Shown here piece by piece: positions 16,000-26,429 of a stretch of 64,000 nucleotides of DNA. Under the pieces are notes generated by a model. That model had not been told where the DNA came from. It saw only the letters and a list, made by a program, of their open reading frames with translations, and searched no databases. Each line of letters opens with the position of its first letter. The first letter of the stretch is position 1. The DNA lies in assembly GCF_900142105.1 (NCBI RefSeq), contig NZ_FQZS01000005.1:124001-188000 (forward strand), given 5' to 3'. This DNA is from Lutispora thermophila DSM 19022. Lineage in GTDB: Bacteria > Bacillota > Clostridia > Lutisporales > Lutisporaceae. A program made the position numbers and the translations under genes.

Positions 16000-18594
16000 A
16001 TGGATATAAATAAGCTAACACAAAAAGCTCAGGAAGCCGTTCTGGAATCTCAAAACCTAGCTATAAAACTTAATCATCAATCCATTGATGTAGAACACTT
16101 ACACCTAGCTTTAATTTCCCAAAAGGACAGCCTTATCTCAAAAATATTGACTAAGATGAATGTTCCAATTGATTTTTATTATAAGGATTTAAATGATGAG
16201 TTATTCAGGATGCCCAAAATTTATGGTGCCAATGCAAGTGTTACAGTGACAAGGAGATTTGAGGAAGTTTTTATAAAAGCAGAAGAAATTGCTCAAAAAT
16301 TTAAAGATGAATTTATCAGTACAGAGCATATTTACATGGCTATAATCGAGGAAAGGAACACTCCTTCAGCAAATATAATTAAAAAATACGGAGTGACAAA
16401 AGATAAGTTTCTTAAAGAGCTTTCTGCCATCAGGGGCAATCAAAGAATAACAAGTGCTAATCCTGAGGAAACATATGAGGCGCTGAAGAGATTCGGCAGA
16501 GATTTGGTGGATGAAGCCAGAAAGGGAAAGTTGGATCCTGTCATAGGAAGGGATACGGAGATACGAAGAATTATAAGGATATTATCAAGAAGGACAAAAA
16601 ATAACCCCATATTGATTGGAGAGCCTGGGGTTGGTAAGACAGCAGTAGTAGAAGGGTTAGCCCAGAGAATCATGAAAGGAGATGTGCCTGAGAGTCTTAA
16701 AGGGAAAACCATATTTTCCCTTGATATGGGAGCACTTATTGCAGGAGCCAAATACAGAGGAGAGTTTGAAGAGAGGTTAAAGGCTGTACTAAAGGAGATA
16801 GAAAGCTCAAACGGAAGTATTATACTTTTCATTGATGAGATACACAACATAGTAGGAGCTGGAAAGACAGAAGGAGCCATGGATGCAGGAAACCTTTTGA
16901 AACCTATGCTGGCAAGAGGAGAGTTGCACTGTATTGGTGCAACTACTATGGATGAGTACAGGAAGTATATAGAGAAGGATGCTGCACTGGAGCGCAGATT
17001 CCAGCCTGTGATAATCGAACCTCCAACCGTTGAAGATACAATTTCTATTCTCAGAGGTTTGAAGGAGAAGTTCGAAATACATCATGGTGTAAGAATACAG
17101 GATAATGCATTGATATCTGCTGCAGTGTTGTCAAATAGATATATAAGTGACAGATTTCTCCCAGATAAGGCTATTGATCTGGTGGATGAAGCAGCAGCAA
17201 TGCTGAGAACGGAAATAGACAGCATGCCTGCGGAGCTTGATGAGATAATGAGAAGAATAATGCAGTTGGAAATAGAGAAAGAAGCATTGAAGAAGGAAGA
17301 CGACAAACATTCTATGGAAAGGCTGGAGGCGTTGAATAAGGAACTGTCGGATTTAAAAGCTCAAGGCGATTCTATGAAAGCTCAATGGGAGTTAGAAAAA
17401 GGAAATATTAAAAACATAAGAGATATAAAAAAGGAAATAGAGAATGTAAAAAGCCAAATAGAGAAAGCAGAACGGGAATATGACTTGAACAAGGTTGCAG
17501 AATTGAAATATGGCAAGTTAACTGAATTAGAGAAAAAATTAAATGAAGAAAAGAATAAGCTTGAGAGTTTGCAGAAAGGAGAGCAACTTCTTAAGGAAGA
17601 AGTAACTGATGAGGAAATTTCAGAAATAGTTTCTAAATGGACTGGAATACCTGTAACCAGGCTCATGGAAAATGAGAGAGACAAGTTATTGAGGCTGGAT
17701 GAAATATTGCATGAGAGGGTTGTGGGTCAGGATGAAGCAGTGACAGCAGTGGCAGATGCTGTGATAAGGGCAAGGAGTGGTCTTAAAGATCCAAGAAAAC
17801 CTATAGGCTCTTTCATATTCCTGGGACCTACAGGGGTTGGAAAAACAGAGTTGGCAAGGACTCTTGCTCAGGGCTTATTCGATTCGGAAGATAATATGGT
17901 CCGCATAGATATGTCAGAATATATGGAGAAATTCTCTGTGTCAAGATTAATTGGTGCACCTCCCGGATATGTTGGTTATGAAGAGGGAGGACAGCTGACG
18001 GAAGCAGTAAGGAGAAAGCCTTATACGGTGATACTCTTTGATGAAATTGAAAAAGCACATCATGATGTCTTCAACATCCTGCTTCAGATTTTGGATGATG
18101 GAAGATTGACGGACAGCCAAGGGCATGTGGTGGATTTTAAAAACACTGTCATAATAATGACTTCCAATATTGGAAGCGAATATCTGCTGGAAAGCTTAAA
18201 CAATGAATCCGTCATAGATGACAAGGTGCAATCAGCTGTCATGGCTGAAATGAAAAAGCATTTCAGACCTGAGTTTTTAAACAGAGTTGATGATATAGTA
18301 TTTTTCAAGCCTTTAAAGAAAGAAGAGATATTTAAGATTATAGAGCTACAGTTTAATCTCGTTGCAGGAAGGCTGAAAGATAGAGACATTCAAATTGAGT
18401 TAGGGGAAGATGCCAAAGAATATATTTTGGAAAACTCCTATGATCCTGTTTATGGGGCGAGACCTATCAAGAGATACTTGCAGAAAACTATAGAAACATT
18501 TATTGGGAGGGCTTTGATTGCAGGAGACATAGCAGAAGGCGATAGGATTGTCGTAGTTAGACATGAAGATGGACTAAGTTTCAATAAAATATGA
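16000..18594 (+). CDS. clpB: ClpB disaggregase chaperone
   Basis: An 864-residue AAA+ protein that with DnaK resolubilises aggregated proteins. The N-terminal double Clp-N domain covers residues 1-145, the first ATPase has Walker A GEPGVGKT at 207, and the second has GPTGVGKT near 608. Between them a long coiled-coil middle domain (about 400-530) distinguishes ClpB from ClpA, ClpC and ClpE. Length is normal for the family. Start ATG 16000 follows AAAGGAG. The CtsR operator 20 bases upstream implies heat-shock derepression. The gene is monocistronic with its own terminator. Confidence 0.97.
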   Translation: MDINKLTQKAQEAVLESQNLAIKLNHQSIDVEHLHLALISQKDSLISKILTKMNVPIDFYYKDLNDELFRMPKIYGANASVTVTRRFEEVFIKAEEIAQKFKDEFISTEHIYMAIIEERNTPSANIIKKYGVTKDKFLKELSAIRGNQRITSANPEETYEALKRFGRDLVDEARKGKLDPVIGRDTEIRRIIRILSRRTKNNPILIGEPGVGKTAVVEGLAQRIMKGDVPESLKGKTIFSLDMGALIAGAKYRGEFEERLKAVLKEIESSNGSIILFIDEIHNIVGAGKTEGAMDAGNLLKPMLARGELHCIGATTMDEYRKYIEKDAALERRFQPVIIEPPTVEDTISILRGLKEKFEIHHGVRIQDNALISAAVLSNRYISDRFLPDKAIDLVDEAAAMLRTEIDSMPAELDEIMRRIMQLEIEKEALKKEDDKHSMERLEALNKELSDLKAQGDSMKAQWELEKGNIKNIRDIKKEIENVKSQIEKAEREYDLNKVAELKYGKLTELEKKLNEEKNKLESLQKGEQLLKEEVTDEEISEIVSKWTGIPVTRLMENERDKLLRLDEILHERVVGQDEAVTAVADAVIRARSGLKDPRKPIGSFIFLGPTGVGKTELARTLAQGLFDSEDNMVRIDMSEYMEKFSVSRLIGAPPGYVGYEEGGQLTEAVRRKPYTVILFDEIEKAHHDVFNILLQILDDGRLTDSQGHVVDFKNTVIIMTSNIGSEYLLESLNNESVIDDKVQSAVMAEMKKHFRPEFLNRVDDIVFFKPLKKEEIFKIIELQFNLVAGRLKDRDIQIELGEDAKEYILENSYDPVYGARPIKRYLQKTIETFIGRALIAGDIAEGDRIVVVRHEDGLSFNKI

Positions 18595-18599
18595 TCATA

Positions 18600-18634
18600 A
18601 ATATCTATGGGATTTTAGCCCATAGATATTTTCT
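18600..18634 (+). terminator. clpB terminator
   Basis: AATATCTATGGG pairs with CCCATAGATATT (12 bp, loop ATTTTAG) and TTCTCTT follows, five bases after the clpB stop. Confidence 0.88.
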
Positions 18635-18710
18635 CTTATAAATGTCTTTGCCTTTTTAATATGATATAATTTTACAATAAAATAATATAATTATTTGAGG
18701 AGGGAAACAT

Positions 18711-19052
18711 ATGAGTACAATAATAAAAAATCAGGAATCAATCGAATGGCTTAAAAATCCTATGCATAGAGATGTGTATCTTAAGCATCTTGCTACCTCC
18801 CAAGACAATGATAGAATATCGACTCATATAGTTCGCATTGAGAAAGAAGGGGAGATTGTACCTCATACCCATAAAGTTCTGGAGGTATTTTACTTGATGA
18901 AAGGACAAGGCTCAGCACTGGTGAACGGAGAAAGGGTAGATGTAAAAGCGGGAGACTGTATCATTGCTCATCCAGGGGAAGAACATGGGCTTATAAATAC
19001 AGGAGAGGAAGAAATACTATTATATGCGGTATTTTCACCTGCAAATTGTTAA
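18711..19052 (+). CDS. Cupin domain protein
   Basis: A 113-residue single-domain cupin. Metal-binding motifs are HTHKVLEVFYLMKGQG (motif 1, with two His and a Glu) and the PGEEHGL motif 2, which supplies the fourth ligand. Start ATG 18711 follows GAGGAGGG. Small cupins of this kind bind sugars, amino acids or metals or act as isomerases; the sequence does not say which. It lies 17 bases before the RluA-family gene and may share its transcript. Confidence 0.85.
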   Translation: MSTIIKNQESIEWLKNPMHRDVYLKHLATSQDNDRISTHIVRIEKEGEIVPHTHKVLEVFYLMKGQGSALVNGERVDVKAGDCIIAHPGEEHGLINTGEEEILLYAVFSPANC

Positions 19053-19069
19053 ATCAAGGCGGAGATTAG

Positions 19070-20026
19070 ATGAGAGAAATTAGAATAACAGAAAACGAAT
19101 CAGGACAAAGATTGGATAGGTTTCTAAGAAAATTGATGAAGGATTCCAGCTTAAGTGAGATATACAAAGGTATAAGGAAAGGCAACATAAAGGTTAACGG
19201 CAAAAAGTCCAAAGAAAATTACATGCTTGATGTTGATGACATAATTAGTTTCAAAAATTTTGAATTTGAACCAGAGGCAGCAGTGAAAAAGATAGCAAAT
19301 AAACCTGGAAACATCAATGTGGTTTATGAGGATGAGAATATAATAGTTGTGGATAAGCCTGCAGGGCTTTTGAGCCATCCTCAAAGTTCAAAGGATAATG
19401 ATACTCTTATACATAGGATTCAGTTACATATTCAATCAACTTCAGGGCCCACTCTTTCTCCAACTTTTTCTCCATCTTTATGTAATAGGTTGGATAGGAA
19501 TACTGCCGGTCTGGTTATAGCTGCCAAAAACTATAAGAGTTTGAAGCTTGTAAATGAAATGATACGAGATAGAAGAATCAAAAAGCTATATCTTTGTGTG
19601 GTAAAGGGAAGCACCGATTCAAAAGGAGAAATTTCAGGCTTTTTGAAAAAAGATGAGAAAAGCAGGAAAGCTTTGATTGAAGATGGAGGAAGAGAATCAG
19701 TAACATATTATGTAAAAATGGATGATAATGGACAGTACTCTCTGCTTTTGGTGGAATTGGTAACTGGAAGATTTCATCAAATAAGAGCCCATTTATCAGG
19801 TATAGGCCATCCAATCATCGGAGATGTGAAATATGGAGACAAGAAGATAAATGACTATTTCAAAAATAAATACTGCTTGGATCATCAATTGCTTTTGGCC
19901 TATATGATAAAAGTAGAGGATGCCTCTAATGAGCTTGATTATCTGAGTAATATGACTTGGTACAGCACCATACCTGAGATATGTAGAAACGTACTGAAGG
20001 ATCTCTTCAATAGGCAAACCCTTTAG
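19070..20026 (+). CDS. RluA-family pseudouridine synthase (RluC/RluD-like) with S4 domain
   Basis: A 318-residue enzyme. An S4 RNA-binding domain (residues 12-70, RLDRFLRKLMKDSSLSEIY) precedes the RluA catalytic core with NRLDRNTAGLVIAAK, whose RLD aspartate is catalytic, and the later LVTGRFHQIRAHLSGIGHP motif. The family modifies uridines in 23S rRNA. The organisation and the GHPIIGD motif fit RluC or RluD. Two further RluA paralogues occur at 25.5 and 26.4 kb and are more like each other than like this one. Confidence 0.88.
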   Translation: MREIRITENESGQRLDRFLRKLMKDSSLSEIYKGIRKGNIKVNGKKSKENYMLDVDDIISFKNFEFEPEAAVKKIANKPGNINVVYEDENIIVVDKPAGLLSHPQSSKDNDTLIHRIQLHIQSTSGPTLSPTFSPSLCNRLDRNTAGLVIAAKNYKSLKLVNEMIRDRRIKKLYLCVVKGSTDSKGEISGFLKKDEKSRKALIEDGGRESVTYYVKMDDNGQYSLLLVELVTGRFHQIRAHLSGIGHPIIGDVKYGDKKINDYFKNKYCLDHQLLLAYMIKVEDASNELDYLSNMTWYSTIPEICRNVLKDLFNRQTL

Positions 20027-20264
20027 GAAGTTGGAATATAATCGAGGACTTCAGGGAAAGTTTGCATCCTATCAAGTTTAAATAGATGAGAATGGCTTTT
20101 GCGGTCTTAATTGATGTTTTGGGAAGGTTAAACACCGTGAAAATTTGCAGAAAATGCTGTATAATCTATATATAAGCATAAGTTAGAAGCTTAAGAATTC
20201 GGAGGTGTTTATCAAGGTTGAAAGCAATTTATTATTATCAAAGTCAGAGATGAAGCGAGGTGTT

Positions 20265-20432
20265 ATGATGGAGGATAATAATAAAGCATTACTTTCAAAA
20301 CCGGAAGCATACCAAAACATTATAAAGCTAATAAGACTACAAGAGCGGTTGTCTTCTGACGAGACATTATTAAAAGCAAAAAAAATGCAAAATGGAAGTA
20401 AAAGCTGTACAGCAGTTAATCCCATAATATAA
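20265..20432 (+). CDS. Small hypothetical protein
   Basis: A 55-residue reading frame (MMEDNNKALLSKPEAY start) with a good ribosome site GCGAGGTG, ending in QNGSKSCTAVNPII. The composition is protein-like and hydrophilic, with a predicted helix in the middle (NIIKLIRLQERL). It does not carry the Spo0E phosphatase motif (SxxLD), so I give no function. A strong terminator follows at 20474, which supports real transcription of this short gene. The frame also runs further upstream to a GTG at 20205. Confidence 0.55.
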   Translation: MMEDNNKALLSKPEAYQNIIKLIRLQERLSSDETLLKAKKMQNGSKSCTAVNPII

Positions 20433-20473
20433 ATTATCAAAGATAATAATTAAATTGATATAATGAATTGCAT

Positions 20474-20520
20474 GAAGGGTTTCCTTGGATTAATTTAATC
20501 CAATGGAAACCCTTCGTTTT
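20474..20520 (+). terminator. Strong intrinsic terminator
   Basis: GAAGGGTTTCCTTGGATTAA pairs almost perfectly with the segment ending at 20515, and GTTTT follows. It closes the small-gene transcript. Confidence 0.85.
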
Positions 20521-21040
20521 AGAATATTGTTACCTTGATTTTGTACAAAGAGGTAATCGCTTTTCAAGCGTGTGGATACTTTTGATTTCACAACAGTTTT
20601 AGACATAGAGAGGTTCGGAAAGTCTTTGACATGTTTTCTTATGTCGGTCAGCACATAATGTATGATAAGGATGAGCAATGTAAAAGCAGCAGTAACGTTT
20701 ACACTTTAATTGAAAAAGTAGCTTCCATGTCAGATATTCTGCTTAGCAGAATTTACTTTTTGAAAAAAGTCAAATATGCTTCATAAATTAGTGAAATGTT
20801 ACAAATATTGCTATTAAATTAATTATATGTTAATGCATATCATGTAGATTTTTCCAGCACAGCAATCTGAATGGTTATATCATGTTTTTATAGCATAGGT
20901 CTCTTTTGATGTAGAGATTATAACGGTTATAAAGAAATTTGGGTAATTAAAATACATAAATAGCTTTTGGTATTTCCTACTAAGATCATCTATAAATAAT
21001 AAACTATGATTTTGTTAGTATTGTACCTGAGGTGATATGT
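20521..21040. other. Long AT-rich gap, probably decayed
   Basis: No convincing gene lies here. A 62-residue minus-strand open frame (20490-20678) has a protein-like middle (YVLTDIRKHVKDFPNLS) but starts and ends arbitrarily; it could be a transposase remnant, which I cannot confirm. The right end carries a ribosome-site region, TGAGGTGAT, that belongs to the dead ABC ATPase gene. Confidence 0.5.
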
Positions 21041-22009
21041 ATGCCAATAATAGAAGTAGAATCTCTTACAAAATGTTATAAGACACTTCAAAAAGATTCA
21101 GGTATAAAGAACTCATTAAAAAGTTTATTTAAAAGAGAATATAAAAATATTTTAGCATTAGATAATATATCTTTTAATGTTGAACAAGGAGAAATGATAG
21201 GATTAATAGGGCTAAATGGTGCAGGAAAAACAACATTGCTTAAATGTTTAGCTGGGTTGATATACCCTTCAAAAGGAGAAATATAGGTTTTAAACACTAA
21301 TCCATGGAACAAAGAAAAACAATTCTTAAAAAAGATTGGTTTTATTATGGGGCATAGAGGACAGCTTTCTTTAGATTTATCTGCTATTGACGCATTAAAA
21401 ATTGAAAAGGAAATTTATGAAATTGATGATTTATGGTTTAAAGAAGAGCTAGATAAATTGTCGAAGTTAATGTGAGTTGATCATCTCCTTAAAACGCAAT
21501 TAAGGAAAGTTTCATTAGGAGAACGTATGAAACTTGAAATTATATCAGTTTTGCTTCATAAACCGGAAGTAATTCTATTGGATGAGCCTACGATAGATCT
21601 TGATTTTGTAGCGCAAGATAATATAAGAAAATTTTTAATTCAATATAATAAGGAATATGACAGCACAATGATAATTACAAGTCATAACTTTGCTGATATA
21701 GAGAGATTATGGCCGAAAATTTTGTTCCTAAATTACGGCAAACTAATATATAATAAAAAGTTAGATAATTTTAAGAAGCAGTATGCATCAAAAAAGAAAA
21801 CAATTATAGTTAATTATAATGAGTATATTAATTTTGATATTCCTGTAGAATTCATCATAAAACAAGATGAGTTTTAAACAATATTAGAAGTTCCCCTGGA
21901 GAAATTTAAAAATATAAAAGATATATTAGGAAGTCAAGAAGGTGTGACACAAATTACAGTTGAAGAGGACAAGTTGGAAGATATATTATCTAATATGCTA
22001 TTAGACTAG
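21041..22009 (+). pseudogene. ABC transporter ATP-binding protein, broken by three in-frame stops
   Basis: The frame reads through as a 322-codon ABC ATPase of the COG4586 type. Visible are Walker [18 protein letters not shown], the signature VSLGERMKLEIISVLL and Walker B VILLDEPTIDLD, with the H-loop ITSHNF. Three stops (TAG 21284, TGA 21473, TAA 21875) interrupt it, yet no frameshift is needed, so the decay is by point mutation. Start ATG 21041 follows GAGGTGAT. The two downstream permease genes are broken too. Such systems are uncharacterised two-permease exporters. Its intact form would be of normal length. Confidence 0.88.
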
Positions 22010-22018
22010 AGGTGGATA

Positions 22019-22798
22019 ATGAGAGCTTTAAAGGCAATAATTGCTGCTAGTTGGAAAGAAGAATGGATGTATAGGCTAAATATTATAAGTCAAATATTAT
22101 TTGGAAGTGTGCCAATTTTAATTAATTTTTTATTATGGAAATCAATATTTTTTTATAGAAATGGGCATTCAATTGGTAATTATGACTACAATGATATTGT
22201 TAGCTATTTTAGCTTATTTTATTTAACAAATGACTGAAAGTTGTTCTTTATCCTCTGAATTGGGAGATGACATTCAAAGGGTAAATTAAATATTCAACTA
22301 TTAAAGCCTGTTTCATTTGTGAAAATGAAGTTTTGGTCTTTTATTTCAAAAAAGATTATTCCACCCTTGTGGAGATTCATACCTATAATATTATTTTTCC
22401 TGATAAGTAAAGTAAAAGTTGAGGTTTATTTAAAGTATCTGCTGTTATATGTATTAGCATTTATTATTCAATTTATAATTGGATTCATATTAGGAATACT
22501 AAGTTTTTGATTTGAGGAAAATACAGCAATACTAGATTTTTATAGAAATATAACATTGCTACTTAGTGGTGCAATAATTCCATTGGAATTTTTCTCGGAT
22601 ACATTTTTTAAAATAATAACTTTATTGCCATTTCAATTGACTTTATATTTTCCTATTGAAATTTTATTGAATAATCAAGAACCGTTAGTAATTAGAAATG
22701 GTTTGTTATTACAATTGCTTTGGGTGCTAATTTTAGGGATGTTTGCTATTTATTTGTGGGAAAAAGGAAGAAAGAAATATTCAGGGTATAATATGTAA
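22019..22798 (+). pseudogene. ABC-2 family permease (first subunit), broken
   Basis: Ten bases after the ATPase, an ABC-2 type permease (COG4587-like) starts at ATG 22019 after AGAGGTGGAT. Its six hydrophobic segments are recognisable, but TGA at 22235 and at 22508 each stand where tryptophan is expected, and compensating small indels lie around 22238-22275, where a second frame gives SELGDDIQ. The protein should have formed a heterodimeric channel with the next permease. Confidence 0.82.
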
Positions 22799-22813
22799 GT
22801 GAAGGGATAATAT

Positions 22814-23579
22814 ATGAGATATATTAATATATTTTCAAATTGTTTTTTAGATTAACTTTATTAAAGATATGCAGTATAGGGCGCATTTTGTAACTCAAAT
22901 AGCTTTAATGTTTATAAATAGCATTACATCGCTTGTTAATATTTTAATTTTAATGAAGGTTACACCGAGTATTGGTGGATGGAACAAAGCACAAATGCTG
23001 TTATTGCAGGGCACAACTTGGATTGTAGATTCTTTTTTTGGAGGACTATTCTTTTTTAGCTTGATTCGAATTCCTAATATTATACAAAATTATGATATAG
23101 ATTTTATACTTCTAGAACCAATTAATACTATGTTTTATGTATCTATGAGATATATGAATTTTGGCATTCTTTTGGTTCTGTATGGGGAATAGTTATGATT
23201 ATATTTGTGACTATAAGATATTCAATACCTATTACTAATTTATTATGGTTCATTTTTCAATTAGTTCCCTCTATATTCTTAATTCATTGCATGTTCTTTT
23301 TTATCATAAATGTCGCTGAGATTTGTTAGAATTAAGGGTTTGATTCAAATATTTTGGTCCATTATGGAATTGGGTAAAAATCCAGAGGGGATTTATAAAT
23401 CATGGCTAGGCCTTATTCTAGTGTTAGTGATTCCGGTTTTAATGATTTATAACTATCCAGTTAATATTTTATGGGATGGATTTAATTTGGGTTATATGGG
23501 GAGAGCAATAGTAGAAGCTATTGTTTTGATAACAGCAAGTAGCTACTTTTGGCAGAAATCTATTGTTAGTATCTATTAA
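22814..23579 (+). pseudogene. ABC-2 family permease (second subunit), broken
   Basis: The third gene of the dead exporter (COG3694-like). It begins at ATG 22814 after AAGGGAT, shifts frame near 22855 by about one base, carries LILMKVTPSIGGWNKAQMLL and IQNYDIDFILLEPINTMFY motifs typical of the family, shifts again near 23187 and returns near 23320. The end (VEAIVLITASSYFWQKSI) is intact. All three genes are dead, so the system is lost as a unit. Confidence 0.82.
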
Positions 23580-23742
23580 TGAGGAAATCTACATACTAAT
23601 TAAACTCGTTGTGCCAGCTTTGAGTTACCCAAAATCTACGAATGAAAAGCTTTAACATATTATGTAACCTATCATCAATAACCATAAAAATGATAGGGGT
23701 CATATATATACTGAGGTCAGATAGAAAATATTTTATAAAAAA

Positions 23743-23964
23743 ATTGGAGATTTAAAAGACCTTATTACTGTCGCTTATGTCATAATTGACGATATTTACC
23801 AGGAAGTATCTACAACACATATTAAGAATCGTTGTAATATCAATGTTTCTAAGATGAGTGATAGTGAAATAAATATCTTAAGTATTGTTTATGAATTACT
23901 AACCATTGATTCAGAAAATGACTGGCTTGGTTGTGTATCATCTTGTTGTTGTAACCTTTTGTAG
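23743..23964 (+). pseudogene. IS982-family transposase fragment
   Basis: One frame encodes a 73-residue segment containing DLKDLITVAYVIIDDIYQEV and SKMSDSEINILSIVYELL, which matches the N-terminus of IS982-type transposases (a DSEI motif and a following IDSE-W-LG segment). The remainder of the transposase is missing. It sits directly after the dead ABC operon, suggesting insertion and deletion at this spot. Confidence 0.72.
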
Positions 23965-24167
23965 GCCTATTTGTATAGCTGTACTTAAAGGCATCTAAAC
24001 TTGCATTTATATCTAAAGTAACTCTTTCATTTTTTTGTTGTGACGAATGCATATTATGCTATAAAATTATAATTAGGTTTATATTTATATACTGCTTTTA
24101 GGATCATAATGGTTATAATCATGTTTAAAGAATGTTGTATAAAAATATCAGTGAAGAAGAGGAAATA

Positions 24168-25580
24168 ATGAAAAGAATACCTTATATTCAATGCGTTGTT
24201 GTAATTAGCGTATTGAGTATTTCCTTAATAATTAATATATTTGTTTTGAATAATCCTTTATATTATGGATTTATTTTTGGTATGGCAGCAGCATTCATTG
24301 TTGGCATTATCAATGGCTATGATGCTAAAGCACTGATTTCATATGCCTATTCTGGTTTCAAAAAAAGTGCAAAGGTTTTGATAATGTTATCAATGATAGC
24401 TATGCTTATAGGGCTGTGGAAAGCAGGCGGGATAATATCTGCCATGTTGTATTACAGTTTCGGTTTGATAAACAGGAAGTTTTTTCTGGTATCATCTTTC
24501 ATAATTTCATCCATAATAGGGATGATTATGGGAACTTCCTCAGGAACGGTGAGTACTGTTGGAATCGTGTTAATAGGGTTGGGAAGCGCCATGAACATAC
24601 CGTTGCCGGTAGTAGCTGGAACAGTGGTTTCTGCTGCTTTTCTTGCAGATAGAAGTGCACCCATATCAAGCGTATTCAATCTGGTGGCTACCATGACAGA
24701 AACGGATCCTCATGAGAATTTCAGGTATTTCATGAGGACATTGCTGGTTGGGGTTGTCTTATCCTGTATCTTTTATTATTTTTTAGGGTTAAGATATACA
24801 GATATGAGTTATGCTTCTGTATACTTTGAAGACTATAAGATTCTGTTAAATCAATATGTCAATATAACTCCATGGTTATTGATACCGCCCATTATCCTAT
24901 TTGTTCTCTATGCATTTAAACTTGCTTCTGTATACATAATGGGGATCTCGGTGTTCATAGGTGCGGTATTTTCCATTCTGTATCAAAAAATATCCGTAAT
25001 AGAAGCTATTCAGGCAGCCATAATGGGATATCATCCTGATATGCCTTCAGAATACAGCATGGTACTTGCAGGAGGAGGGCTCATATCTTTCAAAAACATG
25101 CTTCTGGTGCTAATTTTTGCAACATCTCTCAATGGCATATTTGAAGGTATAAGAATAGTGGAAACATTGTTAGAGCCAATATTGAGGAGGATAAGAACTC
25201 AAAGAGGACTTATGTTGTTTACAATAGGGTTTAGTATCATTTCTGCATTGTTTATGTGTAATCAGGTAATATCAATAATCATACCTACAGGATTATTGCT
25301 TAATAGATATAAAGATAAGAACATTGATAGAAAGATTTTTGCCAGGTTGCTTTCAGACTCCGGAGTCATGGCATGCTCCATAATTCCGTGGAATGTTGCA
25401 GCTTTGACTCCTGCTGCTATTATGGGTGTAGACGTGGTGAGTTTTATGCCTTATGCGTTTCTGTCGTATGTGATGCCTATAATAGCAGTATTAAATGTGA
25501 TGTTTTTCAGCAATCTAAATCTAAGAGAAAAAAGAGGTAGAATCAGTGAAGACACATGTTGTGAAGTTAAAAGCAAATAG
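24168..25580 (+). CDS. NhaC-type Na+/H+ antiporter
   Basis: A 470-residue membrane protein with about 11-12 hydrophobic segments. NhaC family features include GTSSGTVSTVGIVLIGLG, the VVSAAFLADRSAPISS region with an aspartate expected to bind the cation, and SDSGVMACSIIPWN near the end. ATG 24168 after GAAGAGGAA is a better start than 24132. The tail overlaps the next gene by 35 bases. It exchanges Na+ for H+ across the membrane, or malate/lactate-like solutes in some relatives. Two pseudouridine synthases follow in the same operon. Confidence 0.88.
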   Translation: MKRIPYIQCVVVISVLSISLIINIFVLNNPLYYGFIFGMAAAFIVGIINGYDAKALISYAYSGFKKSAKVLIMLSMIAMLIGLWKAGGIISAMLYYSFGLINRKFFLVSSFIISSIIGMIMGTSSGTVSTVGIVLIGLGSAMNIPLPVVAGTVVSAAFLADRSAPISSVFNLVATMTETDPHENFRYFMRTLLVGVVLSCIFYYFLGLRYTDMSYASVYFEDYKILLNQYVNITPWLLIPPIILFVLYAFKLASVYIMGISVFIGAVFSILYQKISVIEAIQAAIMGYHPDMPSEYSMVLAGGGLISFKNMLLVLIFATSLNGIFEGIRIVETLLEPILRRIRTQRGLMLFTIGFSIISALFMCNQVISIIIPTGLLLNRYKDKNIDRKIFARLLSDSGVMACSIIPWNVAALTPAAIMGVDVVSFMPYAFLSYVMPIIAVLNVMFFSNLNLREKRGRISEDTCCEVKSK

Positions 25581-26427
25581 AAAGACATTGTCAGCATACC
25601 TAAAGGAAGATATGAATTTATCCTCCAGAAAGGCAAAAAAACTTCTGAAAGATGGTATAGCAGTGAATAATAAAAAAGCTTATGGAGATATGAAACTGAA
25701 GGATGGAGACATATTGTATATAGAAGAAGATAAATCAAGAGACAATATTTTGCCAGAAAAGATGGAGATATCTGTCTTGTACGAAGATGAACATATACTG
25801 GCAGTCAATAAGCCGCCATATATGGTAATTCATCCTACAAAGACACATATGGAAGGAACTTTAGCTAATGGAATAAGATTTTATTTTGATGAAAGAGGAA
25901 TAGAAGAACCTGTAAGATTTTTTAATAGGATAGATATGAATACCTCAGGAATTGTACTTATAGCCAAGAGTTCTCAAGCCCATAGCCTTTTAGACAGGTA
26001 TTCGGCAAAAACAATGGAAAAGAAATACATAGCTATTGTTTCAGGACATATTGAAAAGAAGGAAGGAAGAATATCCCTTCCAATTAGCAATGAAGCGGAT
26101 CAAGAAGGCAGAAGAAATATTTCAGACCAAGGCAGTTTGGCTATTACAGACTATAAGGTATTGGAAGAGTTTGAATCATCTTCTTTGATATCAGTATCAA
26201 TAATTACAGGCAAGACACATCAGATAAGAGTTCATTTTAGCAGTATTGGGAATCCACTGTTGGGAGATAGGCTTTATGGAGGAGAAAATGATATGATAGA
26301 TCGGCAAGCACTCCATGCTTCTGAGCTGAATTTTCTTCACCCCATATATAAAAAGCCCATCAGTATCAAAGCTGATCTACCAAATGATATGCTTCTGCTG
26401 TTGAAAATGCTTAAAGGGGAGGCATAA
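25546..26427 (+). CDS. RluA-family pseudouridine synthase (first of a tandem pair)
   Basis: A 293-residue enzyme starting at GTG 25546, inside the end of the antiporter gene. An S4-like N-terminal domain (LSAYLKEDMNLSSRKAKKLL) is followed by the catalytic site with FFNRIDMNTSGIVLIAK, where the aspartate of RID is catalytic (most relatives have RLD), and ITGKTHQIRVHFSSIGNPLLGD. It is a close paralogue of the next gene. Target uridines are not evident. Confidence 0.87.
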   Translation: MKTHVVKLKANRKTLSAYLKEDMNLSSRKAKKLLKDGIAVNNKKAYGDMKLKDGDILYIEEDKSRDNILPEKMEISVLYEDEHILAVNKPPYMVIHPTKTHMEGTLANGIRFYFDERGIEEPVRFFNRIDMNTSGIVLIAKSSQAHSLLDRYSAKTMEKKYIAIVSGHIEKKEGRISLPISNEADQEGRRNISDQGSLAITDYKVLEEFESSSLISVSIITGKTHQIRVHFSSIGNPLLGDRLYGGENDMIDRQALHASELNFLHPIYKKPISIKADLPNDMLLLLKMLKGEA

Positions 26428-26429
26428 TA

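Noticed and set aside
20490-20700. Transposase remnant on the minus strand
   Set aside because: The segment looks protein-like, but I could not match it to any transposase family; only a database search could support it.
23849-24052. A minus-strand open frame starting MHSSQQKNERVTLDINASLD
   Set aside because: It overlaps the IS982 fragment, has no ribosome site, and only its first 30 residues look protein-like; no function can be supported.
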